Source: Paenibacillus sp. 1781tsa1 (GTDB lineage: Bacteria; Bacillota; Bacilli; Paenibacillales; Paenibacillaceae). From it: a stretch of 64,000 nucleotides of DNA. The stretch covers positions 4,464,001-4,528,000 of the forward strand of contig NZ_JAMYWY010000001.1 of the NCBI RefSeq assembly GCF_024159265.1. The letters are read 5' to 3'. Positions 16,867-25,616 of the stretch are shown here, one piece after another (the first letter of the stretch is position 1; every line of letters starts with the position of its first letter). A program made the translations under genes and the position numbers. The notes under the pieces were generated by a model. It ran no database searches. It was not told the DNA's origin and saw only the letters and a list, made by a program, of their open reading frames with translations.

Positions 16867-17244
16867 TTAAGATCCAGAAGGTGCTGCCAGATCCGGACGC
16901 AATGCCTGTGCACCGTTCAGATACACATGATGGATTTCGTTCTGAGCTTTGTTTGTATTGACATGTACCATGAATCGAATGCATTGTGCCAAGGCACCTT
17001 TAACTGGAACTTCCAGCGCACACATCAGTGGTACCAGTTCCCAGCCATCCAGTTGGCGGATAGCTTTTGCCGGGAAAGCAGCATCCAGATCCCCAGTTAA
17101 CGTAATCCACACACTACAGATGTCTTCCGGTTGGATCTCATTGCGATCCACGATCTCCTGCAGCAATACAGCCGTTTCTTTCAAAATCTGTTCTTCGTTG
17201 TTCTGCGTGACTGTTGTAGCCCCGCGAATTCCCCGTGTGACCAT
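16867..17244 (-). CDS. aroH: Monofunctional chorismate mutase AroH
   Basis: Turns chorismate into prephenate for tyrosine and phenylalanine. The 125 residues match the trimeric AroH fold of B. subtilis: TRGIRGATTVTQN at the start, FPAKAIRQL, CIRFMVHVNT and HVYLNGAQALRPDL. The active-site arginines in RGIRG and CIRF are present. It sits 6 bp after aroB and just before the trp promoter. Confidence 0.95.
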   Translation of the reverse strand: MVTRGIRGATTVTQNNEEQILKETAVLLQEIVDRNEIQPEDICSVWITLTGDLDAAFPAKAIRQLDGWELVPLMCALEVPVKGALAQCIRFMVHVNTNKAQNEIHHVYLNGAQALRPDLAAPSGS

Positions 17245-17249
17245 TGCTG

Positions 17250-18344
17250 TTATTCTCCCTTCCTGAGCATTTCAATGACGTCCCGAACTGCCGACACAGG
17301 TACGTCCTTCACAATTCTTGCAGCCCCAATCCGATCAGGAATGATGAACACCATATGACCTTCACGGAATTTTTTGTCATGCATCATCGCTTCCATTAAT
17401 TCATCCGTGTCCAGATGAGCAGGCATCGTTGTTGGAAGGCGAAGTGAACGTAACATGCGGACCGTATCTTCATAGAGTCCTGCTGGAGCACCAAGCTTCT
17501 CACCAAGCAATGCCGATCCAGCCATACCGATGGATATCGCTTCTCCGTGCAGGAATTCTCCATATCCAGCAATCGCTTCAATGGCATGACCAATCGTATG
17601 TCCAAGGTTCAACAATGCACGTTCTCCATTTTCACGTTCGTCTCTGGATACTATCTCTGCCTTAATGCCACAACCTCGCTCCAGGCCATATCCCAACGCT
17701 TCAGGATTTAGCGCTAGCAACTCCTCTGCATGTTCCTCACACCAGTGTGCGAAAGCCTCATCACGGATCAGCCCGTGCTTCAGCATCTCTGACAAACCTG
17801 CCGAAACATCTCGTGGTGGCAAAGATTGAAGTGTGTCCACATCGTAGAGTACCAGCTCCGGCTGGTGGAATGCACCGATCATATTTTTGGCCAGCGGATG
17901 ATTGACAGCCACCTTGCCACCTACACTGCTGTCATGCGCCAAAATCGTTGTAGGTACTTGAACAAACTTGATTCCACGCATATATGTAGCGGCAACAAAG
18001 CCAGCCAGATCACCTACGACACCACCACCTAGGGCCAGAATCGCAGAACTCCGATCCAGTTTGCCTTCGATAGCGACGGTCATCATATCCTGGTACACCG
18101 AAAGGGATTTCGATGTTTCACCAGAGGGTACAACCGCCGATACGACTGTATAACCAGCCGTACGCAGCGTTTGCTCCAAACCTGACAAGTATTTGGGAGC
18201 CACATTTTCATCTGTAATGATGAGTAACGGACTTTTTTTGGTTAGGCCATATTGCTCAAAATATTGAGGGGCTTGTGCCAATAAGCCGCTACCAATCAGA
18301 ATCGGATATGAGCGTTCCTCCAACTGTACCGTCAGCTGACGCAT
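17250..18344 (-). CDS. aroB: 3-Dehydroquinate synthase AroB
   Basis: Second step of the shikimate pathway. The NAD-binding LGGGVVGDLAGFVAATYMRG is clear, as are the zinc-site region LLNLGHTIGHAIEA and the substrate lysine in SVGGKVAVNHPLAKN. The frame extends 32 codons further upstream. The ATG at 18344 is chosen because it lies 1 nt after the aroC stop and GGAGAA is just upstream. The result is 364 residues, the normal length. Confidence 0.96.
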   Translation of the reverse strand: MRQLTVQLEERSYPILIGSGLLAQAPQYFEQYGLTKKSPLLIITDENVAPKYLSGLEQTLRTAGYTVVSAVVPSGETSKSLSVYQDMMTVAIEGKLDRSSAILALGGGVVGDLAGFVAATYMRGIKFVQVPTTILAHDSSVGGKVAVNHPLAKNMIGAFHQPELVLYDVDTLQSLPPRDVSAGLSEMLKHGLIRDEAFAHWCEEHAEELLALNPEALGYGLERGCGIKAEIVSRDERENGERALLNLGHTIGHAIEAIAGYGEFLHGEAISIGMAGSALLGEKLGAPAGLYEDTVRMLRSLRLPTTMPAHLDTDELMEAMMHDKKFREGHMVFIIPDRIGAARIVKDVPVSAVRDVIEMLRKGE

Positions 18345-18345
18345 A

Positions 18346-19515
18346 TTAGTAATTCTCCAGTTGAGCGTTATAGTTAGCAACATTAGCACGGATCTCTTCC
18401 ATGGAATCCCCGCCGAATTTCTCCAGGAATGCCTTGGCAATTTCCCACGCTACAACATGCTCCATCACCACACTTGCTGCTGGTACAGCACAAGCGTCCG
18501 AGCGCTCAACCTGAGCCGTAAATGCTTCTTTCGTATCAATGTCCACACTTTGCAGTGGTTTATACAACGTAGGGATCGGCTTCATCACACCACGTACAAC
18601 CACTGGCATACCGTTCGTCATACCACCTTCGAATCCGCCTAGACGGTTCGTTGCCCGGTGGTAGCCGCGCTCATCCGTATGCATGATCTCATCATGCACC
18701 TGTGATCCACGAATGACTCCGGCTTCGAATCCGATACCAATCTCTACACCTTTGAATGCATTAATGGACATTACGCCTTGAGCGATTCGTGCATCCAGCT
18801 TGCGATCGTATTGAACATAACTGCCAAGACCAATTGGCACCCCTTCAACGATACATTCCACGATTCCTCCGATGGAATCGCCTTCTTGTTTAATCTGGTC
18901 GATGTAGGCTTCCATCTTCTTCTCTGTCTCAGCATCCGTAACACGTACAGAGGAAGCTTCTGTAACTTTGATCAGTTCATCAATCGGAAGGTCCTGATAC
19001 GGAGCTTCGATCTCTCCAATACGAAGTACACGTCCAGCTACCTTGATTCCAAATTCAGCCAGGAATTGACGTGCAATGGCACCACATGCCACACGTACCG
19101 TTGTCTCACGTGCACTGGAGCGCTCCAGTACGTTACGCAAGTCTTTAAGATTATACTTGAGCCCACCGTTCAGGTCAGCGTGTCCAGGACGAGGACGATG
19201 AACGCGACGTTTCTCTTCATCACTGCCTTCGATCGGCTCAATATTCATAATATTCTGCCAATGTTTCCAGTCATTATTTTGAACAACCAGCGCTACCGGA
19301 GCACCTGTTGTATATCCGTGACGGATACCACCAACGAAATTCGCCTGATCCTTCTCGATCTGCATCCGGCGTCCACGGCCATATCCCTTTTGGCGGCGGT
19401 GAAGCTGGAAATTCAGTTCTTCAAAATCAATCGTCAAATTACTTGGCAATCCTTCAATAATAGCGGTCAATTGGGGTCCGTGCGTCTCCCCTGCGGTTAA
19501 ATAGCGTAAACTCAT
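18346..19515 (-). CDS. aroC: Chorismate synthase AroC
   Basis: Last shikimate step, an FMN-dependent elimination (called aroF in B. subtilis). MSLRYLTAGETHGPQ is the typical start. RPRPGHADLNGG, SSARETTVRVACGAI and DACAVPAASVVMEHV are family signatures. The ATG at 19515 follows AAAGGGGGAA; the frame is open 11 codons further upstream. It is the first gene of the supraoperon and has its own promoter. Confidence 0.97.
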   Translation of the reverse strand: MSLRYLTAGETHGPQLTAIIEGLPSNLTIDFEELNFQLHRRQKGYGRGRRMQIEKDQANFVGGIRHGYTTGAPVALVVQNNDWKHWQNIMNIEPIEGSDEEKRRVHRPRPGHADLNGGLKYNLKDLRNVLERSSARETTVRVACGAIARQFLAEFGIKVAGRVLRIGEIEAPYQDLPIDELIKVTEASSVRVTDAETEKKMEAYIDQIKQEGDSIGGIVECIVEGVPIGLGSYVQYDRKLDARIAQGVMSINAFKGVEIGIGFEAGVIRGSQVHDEIMHTDERGYHRATNRLGGFEGGMTNGMPVVVRGVMKPIPTLYKPLQSVDIDTKEAFTAQVERSDACAVPAASVVMEHVVAWEIAKAFLEKFGGDSMEEIRANVANYNAQLENY

Positions 19516-19577
19516 AATACGTTCCCCCTTTAAACTGTTAAACTTCACATTGCTAAAATCCCATAATTTCTTTGCTT

Positions 19578-19606
19578 ATTATAGTATAGCTGACCGGCTT
19601 TGACAA
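19578..19606 (-). promoter_or_regulatory. Sigma-A promoter of aroC
   Basis: TTGTCA (19606-19601), 17 bp, TATAAT (19583-19578), about 65 bp before the aroC start. It drives aroC-aroB-aroH and perhaps continues into trp. Confidence 0.8.
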
Positions 19607-19641
19607 GAAAGTCGGCTCTTTCTTGTACTTGGTATACAAAT

Positions 19642-19678
19642 AACCGCCTGAACACATGTACATGTGCTTCAGACGGCT
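19642..19678 (-). terminator. Long hairpin after cheR, probable weak terminator
   Basis: AGCCGTCTGAA and TTCAGGCGGT pair around a self-complementary CACATGTACATGTG core, followed on the minus strand by a broken T-run (TTATTTGT). It lies between cheR and the aroC promoter. The poor T-run lowers confidence. Confidence 0.45.
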
Positions 19679-19693
19679 GAACAACCATTATCA

Positions 19694-20488
19694 TTATTTT
19701 TTCCGATAGAAAAATGTTTCTGCTGTCTCCAGACCATATTGTCCCGGGGAGAAGATCTGCTCCGTACTGCCCACAAATAAAATACCGCCTGGACGTAAAC
19801 TTGCTGCAAATTTGTGATACAACAGGTTTTTGGCTTCCTCGGTAAAATAGATCATGACATTTCGGCACACAATCAGATCGTACCCATCGTCAAAACGGTC
19901 CACCAGCAAATTTTGTTTCATGAACTTGATCGAATTTTTGAGTTGCTCATCAATACGGTATACCAAACCATCCTGCTTGAAGTAACGGTTCGCCGTTTCC
20001 TTTGGCACATCCTTAAGTGAGCGTTCCATATAACGCCCTTCTTTGGCTTTGGCCAATGCACCTTCATCCAGATCACTTGCCGTAATTGAGCTGTCCTTCA
20101 AAATGCCCATCGTGTCCAAAATCATGGCGAGTGTGTAAGGTTCTTCACCTGTTGAACAGGCTGCACTCCAGACTTTGACACGACGCTTGGACCCTAGCAG
20201 CTCAGGCAGGATCTCGTCCCGCAACACTTCCCAACGATTGGGATTACGCCAGAATTCAGACACGTTAATGGTCATACGATCAAGGAACTCGTAAAACAAT
20301 GATTTATCTTTCTGCATAGCATCAAAAAAGTTAGAAAATGTATGAAACCCGTTTTTGTTGCGAAGTGTGGTCAGCCTTCTTTTCATCTGGCCTTCCTTGT
20401 ATTGAGCAAGATCAATGCCTGTGCTCTCTTTGATTTTACGAATGAATCCGGTGTAATCCGGGTCTAGTAGTTGTTCTTGCTCCAGCAT
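19694..20488 (-). CDS. cheR: Chemotaxis protein methyltransferase CheR
   Basis: Methylates glutamates of chemoreceptors using S-adenosylmethionine. The N-terminal helical domain (1-80) is followed by the methyltransferase core with SAACSTGEEPYTLAM, VICRNV-type LIVCRNVMIYF and a C-terminal GSTEQIF. Length 264 is normal. The location between ndk and aroC is the same as in B. subtilis, away from the main chemotaxis genes. Confidence 0.95.
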   Translation of the reverse strand: MLEQEQLLDPDYTGFIRKIKESTGIDLAQYKEGQMKRRLTTLRNKNGFHTFSNFFDAMQKDKSLFYEFLDRMTINVSEFWRNPNRWEVLRDEILPELLGSKRRVKVWSAACSTGEEPYTLAMILDTMGILKDSSITASDLDEGALAKAKEGRYMERSLKDVPKETANRYFKQDGLVYRIDEQLKNSIKFMKQNLLVDRFDDGYDLIVCRNVMIYFTEEAKNLLYHKFAASLRPGGILFVGSTEQIFSPGQYGLETAETFFYRKK

Positions 20489-20513
20489 CGTGTATCACCC
20501 TTTTGGCTAATAA

Positions 20514-20957
20514 TTACAACCAGGCTGCGATGCTCTTGTCGTATACCACCAGTTCATCTGAAGCAAAGAAATTTGCTGCTTCACGGGAAGCACTTTCTGG
20601 TGAATCTGCTCCGTGAATCAGATTATGTGGTGTGTGGCTGGCGAAGTCTCCGCGAATGGTACCCGGAGCTGCTTCCTTCACATTGGTTTTTCCGATGACG
20701 ATGCGCGCAAGCGCCACAATATCGTCCCCTTCCCACACCATGGCAAATACAGGCCCAGATGTGATAAAACGAACCAAATCATCGAAAAACGGTTTGCCCT
20801 CATGTTCAGCATAAAGGCGTTTTGCCTGATCCTCAGACATCTGCACCAATTTGCCTGCCACCAACTTAAATCCTTTGTCTTCCAGACGGCTAATAATTCG
20901 ACCGATCAATCCACGCTGCACACCATCCGGCTTCACCATCAAAAATGTACGATCCAT
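20514..20957 (-). CDS. ndk: Nucleoside diphosphate kinase Ndk
   Basis: Balances nucleoside triphosphate pools. MDRTFLMVKPDGVQRGLIG is the canonical start and NLIHGADSPESA contains the phosphorylated histidine. The result is 147 residues. The frame continues five codons upstream, but GAGGAGTGAG sits correctly for the ATG at 20957. Promoter predicted at 21015-21044. Confidence 0.97.
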   Translation of the reverse strand: MDRTFLMVKPDGVQRGLIGRIISRLEDKGFKLVAGKLVQMSEDQAKRLYAEHEGKPFFDDLVRFITSGPVFAMVWEGDDIVALARIVIGKTNVKEAAPGTIRGDFASHTPHNLIHGADSPESASREAANFFASDELVVYDKSIAAWL

Positions 20958-21014
20958 CAGCTCACTCCTCACTCACGGTTCAAAGTTAATCACTATGTAA
21001 ACGCAATCCCTCTG

Positions 21015-21044
21015 ATTGTAACATACATGTCCAAATCCTCCCAA
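21015..21044 (-). promoter_or_regulatory. Probable sigma-A promoter of ndk
   Basis: TTGGGA (21044-21039), 18 bp, TACAAT (21020-21015), about 60 bp upstream of the ndk start and after the hepT stop. Confidence 0.5.
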
Positions 21045-21111
21045 TGAGGAATATCACAAGTCTGTTCATCTTTGGGTATGAGCGATCTGAGAGTTGAAGG
21101 TCATAAAACGT

Positions 21112-22086
21112 TTAATGCGTACGTTTAACCACAAAATGAGCGATATCACGCAGGTTTTTGGTCGTCTTGATGTTAGGTAGCTGATCGAGAGCATCGAGCG
21201 CTTTCTTCATATATCGGTCAGCAAGGGCTTCTGCTTTAGCGATTCCTTGACTTTGGCGAATCATTCCAATTGCATCCGATGCACTTGCCCGTCCTTCTTC
21301 ATGCTGGACACGGGAAATCTCCTTAAGCAAAGGTTCCCGCAGATCGGATTCTTCTAGGGCATAAAGTACAGGAAGAGTAATATTTCCTTGCTTCATATCA
21401 CTGCCTGGTGGCTTGCCAAGTTGTTTCTCGGTACCTACCAGATCAAGTACATCATCTTGAATCTGGAAAGCCATCCCCACATTGTATCCGTACGTATACA
21501 GCAGGGAAGATACATGCTCAGGCGCGCGTGTGGCCAATGCCCCTAACTGACAGCTAACCGCAATCAGAAGTGCTGTTTTACGGCGAATCCGCAGCAGATA
21601 GTTACGAACACTTTGTCCCGTATTGAAAAAATCGCGAATTTGCTCCATTTCGCCAATAGACATCTGTACCATGGCTTTAGCAAGAATACGATGAATAGCT
21701 GGATCGGATAATCCGGCAGTCATTTCAAGTGCCTTACCATAGATATAGTCTCCAGTGTACATGGCAATCCGATTATCCCATTTTGATTTAACAGTGGGTT
21801 TGCCTCGGCGTGTCTCCGCATTATCAATCACATCATCGTGAACGAGGGAAGCGGAATGAATCAGTTCCAGCGGAACCGCTACCAACTTCAGACGTTCAAT
21901 GTCATATGTACCAAATTTCCCGCCAAGTAACACAAAAACGGGCCGCAACCGTTTTCCTCCTGCTTTGAGCAAATGAAGCGACGTTTCACTCAGCAGCTTC
22001 TGTTCTCCTCGAACACTGCGATACAGCTCTTTCTCAATGTAATCCATGTCCTTTTTTAACAACCCGAAAATATCCAATAGTTTCAT
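21112..22086 (-). CDS. hepT: Heptaprenyl diphosphate synthase component II HepT
   Basis: Catalytic subunit that builds the C35 side chain of menaquinone-7. The two Asp-rich motifs are DDVIDNAETRRGKPT (first) and DDVLDLVG (second). GGKRLRPVFVLLGG precedes them. The 324-residue length fits. The partner subunit HepS is 2.5 kb upstream. The ATG at 22086 overlaps the stop of a 14-codon frame (ATGA) that has a strong ribosome site. Confidence 0.95.
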   Translation of the reverse strand: MKLLDIFGLLKKDMDYIEKELYRSVRGEQKLLSETSLHLLKAGGKRLRPVFVLLGGKFGTYDIERLKLVAVPLELIHSASLVHDDVIDNAETRRGKPTVKSKWDNRIAMYTGDYIYGKALEMTAGLSDPAIHRILAKAMVQMSIGEMEQIRDFFNTGQSVRNYLLRIRRKTALLIAVSCQLGALATRAPEHVSSLLYTYGYNVGMAFQIQDDVLDLVGTEKQLGKPPGSDMKQGNITLPVLYALEESDLREPLLKEISRVQHEEGRASASDAIGMIRQSQGIAKAEALADRYMKKALDALDQLPNIKTTKNLRDIAHFVVKRTH

Positions 22087-22427
22087 TCGTTCACCCGTAT
22101 CAGCGTATTGTCAGTCCACAAATCCATGCTTACCTTCCCCTCCAGCAAGTCGGGCCTGCAGGCATTACGAAAAACCCGGCTTACCGTTCTTGCTTGTGTT
22201 TTTCCATAAGGATCTAACGTATTCTTCTTCTCCGACTGTCATGGCCGACACCCGGGAATTAAACTCTGCGACTTGTTCTGAAACAAAATACAGAAGTTGC
22301 CGGAGCATGGGTCAAGACTGTGGTTCATGAAGACTCACCATCAGCACTCACCAATACCCCGGGATTCGGGGGACAAATAAACCGAGCAACACCTTGGCAA
22401 AAAACAGCCTTGTATCGAACTCAGTCG
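22087..22427 (-). other. Intergenic gap between ubiX and hepT with only short frames
   Basis: A 341-bp stretch with no recognised gene. A minus-strand frame of 47 codons beginning MLRQLLYFVSEQVAEF has no clear ribosome site. A 14-codon frame beginning MDLWTD has GGAGGGGAAGG upstream and overlaps the hepT start. No terminator is seen, so the operon probably continues across. It could be the remnant of a lost gene or a coupling leader for hepT; the sequence does not decide. Confidence 0.5.
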
Positions 22428-23048
22428 TTATCCCCGTTCATCCGGTTCTCCCCATCTTGTAAACAGTTGATGTGGGATGCGCAAGCTATCCAGCACTTTC
22501 CCCACCAAAAACAGAATCAACTCATCCATAGTCTGAGGTTTGTAATAAAAAGCAGGCATAGCCGGTATCATTCGCACACCAAGACGAGAAAGCTTCAGCA
22601 TGTTCTCCAGATGGATTGCATGGAGAGGCGTCTCACGTGGCACCAGGATCAATGTTCTTCCCTCTTTCATCATAACATCAGCTGCGCGGGACATCAGATT
22701 ATCCGATGATCCCTGTGCAATGGAAGAAAGAGTTCCCATCGAACATGGCATGATAATCATGCCGTCGGCCAGATAAGAACCACTTGCAATGGAGGCCCCT
22801 ATATCACTCACAGGATGATAGATCAGAGAACCGGCACGGTTGCCGAATTTTTCGTCCAGCACCGCGTCCCGATTCGTCACATCCCAGTCCAATTCTTCTT
22901 TCAGTACACGCCACCCTGCATTAGATATGACAAGATGAACGTTATATTCCAAATCAAGCAGCGTTTCAATTAATCGAATGCCATATATGCTGCCACTCGC
23001 TCCGGTAATTCCGACAACCAGTCGTTTATTGTCCGGCTGCTGCACCAT
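22428..23048 (-). CDS. ubiX: Flavin prenyltransferase UbiX
   Basis: Makes the prenylated FMN cofactor used by UbiD-type decarboxylases. RLVVGITGASGSIYG is the nucleotide-binding start. The conserved MPCSMGTLSSIAQGSSDNLMSRAADVMMKEGR and LVPRETPLHAIHLENM segments are clear. No ubiD is in the window. It follows the UbiA-type gene with no gap (stop TAA then ATG), so both serve the same quinone pathway. Confidence 0.95.
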   Translation of the reverse strand: MVQQPDNKRLVVGITGASGSIYGIRLIETLLDLEYNVHLVISNAGWRVLKEELDWDVTNRDAVLDEKFGNRAGSLIYHPVSDIGASIASGSYLADGMIIMPCSMGTLSSIAQGSSDNLMSRAADVMMKEGRTLILVPRETPLHAIHLENMLKLSRLGVRMIPAMPAFYYKPQTMDELILFLVGKVLDSLRIPHQLFTRWGEPDERG

Positions 23049-23915
23049 TTATTTCACCGCCAGATCAATCAGAGTGAACGTAAATACGATTAAACTAAGC
23101 AAACTGTTCATGGTAAAAAATGCCGTTTGAACACGACTCATATCATTAGGCGATACAATATAGTGCTGATAGAACAGAATTCCATACGTCACCAACATGC
23201 CTGCGCCATACCACCAGCTCAGATCTGTTATCAACAATAATACAAGAAAACCAATTGCAGTAATCACATGGAAGAACTTAGCGATCTGCAATGATTTGAC
23301 CAGGCCAAAACGGGAAGGTATGGAATGAAGACCTTCGCCCTGATCAAATTCCAGGTCCTGACATGCGTAGATAATATCAAAGCCTGCTGTCCAGAACACA
23401 ATCGTAACGTACAGCACAATCGCTGTCCAATCCATCGTGCCTGTGACAGCTACCCAGCCACCAAGCGGAGCCAAACCAATCGTCATTCCAAGAACGACGT
23501 GGCATAACCATGTGAATCGTTTGGTGTAAGAATACAGTACCAGCATAAACACAGCAATGGGTAACAACTGCATGGATAATACATTAAGATTGGATGAGGC
23601 CCAGAATAACAATATAAATGAGATAATGACAAATATAACAACTTCCCCATTTTTCAACAGTCCTGCCGGGATGGCTCTCATCGCGGTACGCGGATTTTTG
23701 CCATCAATCGCTTGGTCAATAATCCGGTTCAAACCGAATGCTGCACTACGTGCACCGACCATCGCAAGTAATACCCACATGATCTGCATCCAGCTTGGGA
23801 AAGTATCATTCACTACCATGGAGCCTAGAATGGCCCCCATAAATGCAAAGGGTAAAGCAAAAAGCGTGTGTTCAATCTTGATCATTTCTAAAAAGATGCG
23901 AATTTTCCTAAACAT
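23049..23915 (-). CDS. UbiA-family polyprenyltransferase (MqnP-like)
   Basis: A membrane prenyltransferase of 288 residues with about eight helices. Both Asp motifs are visible: NRIIDQAIDGKNPRTAMRAIP and the second, DIIYACQDLEFDQGEGLHSIPSRFG. The pair UbiA/UbiX next to hep genes points to late steps of the futalosine menaquinone route, but only by inference. The ATG at 23915 lies inside menG, with AAGGAG upstream; a longer frame to 23936 lacks this support. Confidence 0.9.
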   Translation of the reverse strand: MFRKIRIFLEMIKIEHTLFALPFAFMGAILGSMVVNDTFPSWMQIMWVLLAMVGARSAAFGLNRIIDQAIDGKNPRTAMRAIPAGLLKNGEVVIFVIISFILLFWASSNLNVLSMQLLPIAVFMLVLYSYTKRFTWLCHVVLGMTIGLAPLGGWVAVTGTMDWTAIVLYVTIVFWTAGFDIIYACQDLEFDQGEGLHSIPSRFGLVKSLQIAKFFHVITAIGFLVLLLITDLSWWYGAGMLVTYGILFYQHYIVSPNDMSRVQTAFFTMNSLLSLIVFTFTLIDLAVK

Positions 23916-24636
23916 GCTGATTCTCCTTGGTTCCAATGTGCAGTGCCGCGATACCTCCGGTTAGAGGGTAGGCCTGCACTTCTTGTAATCCTGTTTCTGC
24001 AAAAATGTCTGCCAGTTCCTTCCTTCCCGGGAAAATGGCCAGAGAGTCCGGCAGCCATTTGTACTGCTCAAAACTTTTAGCAAACACTTTGGCAAGATTC
24101 GGTAAAACCTTCTCAAAATAAAAATAATAAATGCCTTTGAACGGCTGCCATGTTGGCTTGGACAATTCCAGACACACAACCATACCGCCCGGTTTGACCA
24201 CACGTTTCATTTCAGACAACACTTGTCTGAGATCAGGTACATTGCGAAGCCCGAACCCGATTGTCACATAATCAAATGAATTGTCTTCAAAAGGAAGTGA
24301 CATGGCATTTCCCTGTGTCAGGGTAATCTGCTTCTGACGCTGCACCGCATTGATCTTCGTCTGGCCGACCTCCAACATGTTGCTGCTGAAATCAAGTCCG
24401 TGCATGTGCCCCGTTTCACTTGCTTCTGCCATAGCGAGCGTCCAGTCACATGTGCCGCAGCACAAATCAAGACCGGTGTCGCCTTTGGACATATTCATCT
24501 TTTTCATGGTGAATTTACGCCAAGCCTTATGCCTGCGGAAACTTAAAATATCATTCATGACATCATATTTTCCGGCTATACTCTGAAAAACCGAATGGAC
24601 ATATTCTTCTTTCGGTTTGGTCTCTCCGCTCCCCAT
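23908..24636 (-). CDS. menG: Demethylmenaquinone methyltransferase MenG (UbiE)
   Basis: Final methylation of menaquinone. An S-adenosylmethionine methyltransferase of 242 residues with GLDLCCGTCDWT (motif I), GLDFSSNML, FDYVTIGFGLRNV and the C-terminal LTGGIAALHIG. It lies between hepS and the UbiA-type gene; in B. subtilis it lies directly between hepS and hepT. GGGGGAGAC precedes the ATG. Confidence 0.96.
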   Translation of the reverse strand: MGSGETKPKEEYVHSVFQSIAGKYDVMNDILSFRRHKAWRKFTMKKMNMSKGDTGLDLCCGTCDWTLAMAEASETGHMHGLDFSSNMLEVGQTKINAVQRQKQITLTQGNAMSLPFEDNSFDYVTIGFGLRNVPDLRQVLSEMKRVVKPGGMVVCLELSKPTWQPFKGIYYFYFEKVLPNLAKVFAKSFEQYKWLPDSLAIFPGRKELADIFAETGLQEVQAYPLTGGIAALHIGTKENQHV

Positions 24637-24651
24637 TCGTCTGTCTCCCCC

Positions 24652-25515
24652 TCAATCTTCCCTTACTGCCGCATGTGAAGGCTGCAAATATGCCAAGTAA
24701 GGCTCAAGAATTGCATGTATCTCATGCAAACCCATCCGCCCTTCCTCGTCTTGCAACAACAGTTGAATGCGGTGTGTACACTCGCGAAGCTTGTCCAGCA
24801 AAACTTCGCCAACCCTATGCTTCAGCACCATAGCGTTCCATGCACGTGAATCCGGTTCAGACTGACGCAGCACATTGCGCTCCTCGTCATTACCATGCTC
24901 GTATATGTGCCAGTATGCATAGCTGTGAAGATATTGTTTTTCGTCATTCATCCGCTTCAGTTCTTCCACGATCGTTTCGCAGGAGCTGAATTCGGTCAAC
25001 AGGCTGTTCCATAGTGACTCTTCGTTATCCTGAATCATGCCTGTAAATGAAAGAAACAGCTGCATCCTCAGCTGTACCGTTTCACGCAAGTATTCGTCAG
25101 CCGAAACGAGAAGCTTCTTCATCCGTTCATACAGCGTCATCTTGCGTGCGTTCACTCCGGATACAGCACCACTGAGTTTGCCAATCATTTCAATTCTGCC
25201 CGCTTGGGCAAGCAATTGATAAAAACGGCTACTTAAATAATCCCCGGCGAGTACATTCAACTGGCGTGAACGCATCTCTTGCTCTCTCCGCTCACCGGAA
25301 ATAGTATCGATTCGATCATGCGTATCCATGGCCAACTGAACGAGCGAAGTTGCAAGAGCATATAACTCTTGATGCACCTTTTCGTCTGTGCGGCCCACAA
25401 ATATCTGCAGCAGACGTGCCCGGCTATCCGGAAATGATGGGATTTCCGTATGTTGTCGAATCATGTCGTAATCCGTATATTTCTTTGCTAGTTGGGGTAC
25501 GCGATATGAATTCAT
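24652..25515 (-). CDS. hepS: Heptaprenyl diphosphate synthase component I HepS
   Basis: The small, poorly conserved regulatory subunit that sets chain length together with HepT. The 287 residues are largely helical, with no Asp-rich motifs. Identification rests on MNSYRVPQLAKKYTDYDMIRQHTEIP, the GDYLSSRFYQLLAQ segment and the position before menG. The ATG at 25515 has GGAGGCTGAGA upstream; the open frame runs 28 codons further. Confidence 0.9.
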   Translation of the reverse strand: MNSYRVPQLAKKYTDYDMIRQHTEIPSFPDSRARLLQIFVGRTDEKVHQELYALATSLVQLAMDTHDRIDTISGERREQEMRSRQLNVLAGDYLSSRFYQLLAQAGRIEMIGKLSGAVSGVNARKMTLYERMKKLLVSADEYLRETVQLRMQLFLSFTGMIQDNEESLWNSLLTEFSSCETIVEELKRMNDEKQYLHSYAYWHIYEHGNDEERNVLRQSEPDSRAWNAMVLKHRVGEVLLDKLRECTHRIQLLLQDEEGRMGLHEIHAILEPYLAYLQPSHAAVRED

Positions 25516-25616
25516 TCTCAGCCTCCGAGCCTTAACATTGTTAAACCATTTCTGCACTACAATCTTATATATTATAGCATATGTTGATCGGGCACGCACT
25601 GAATCCTGCTATTCTA

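Noticed and set aside
16748..16984. 78-codon minus frame across the aroH end and the trp leader
   Set aside because: It overlaps aroH in another phase, has no ribosome site, and the shared DNA is better explained as the promoter and TRAP site.
22046..22330. 94-codon plus frame covering the ubiX-hepT gap
   Set aside because: It overlaps the hepT start on the opposite strand, has no ribosome site and no recognisable sequence.
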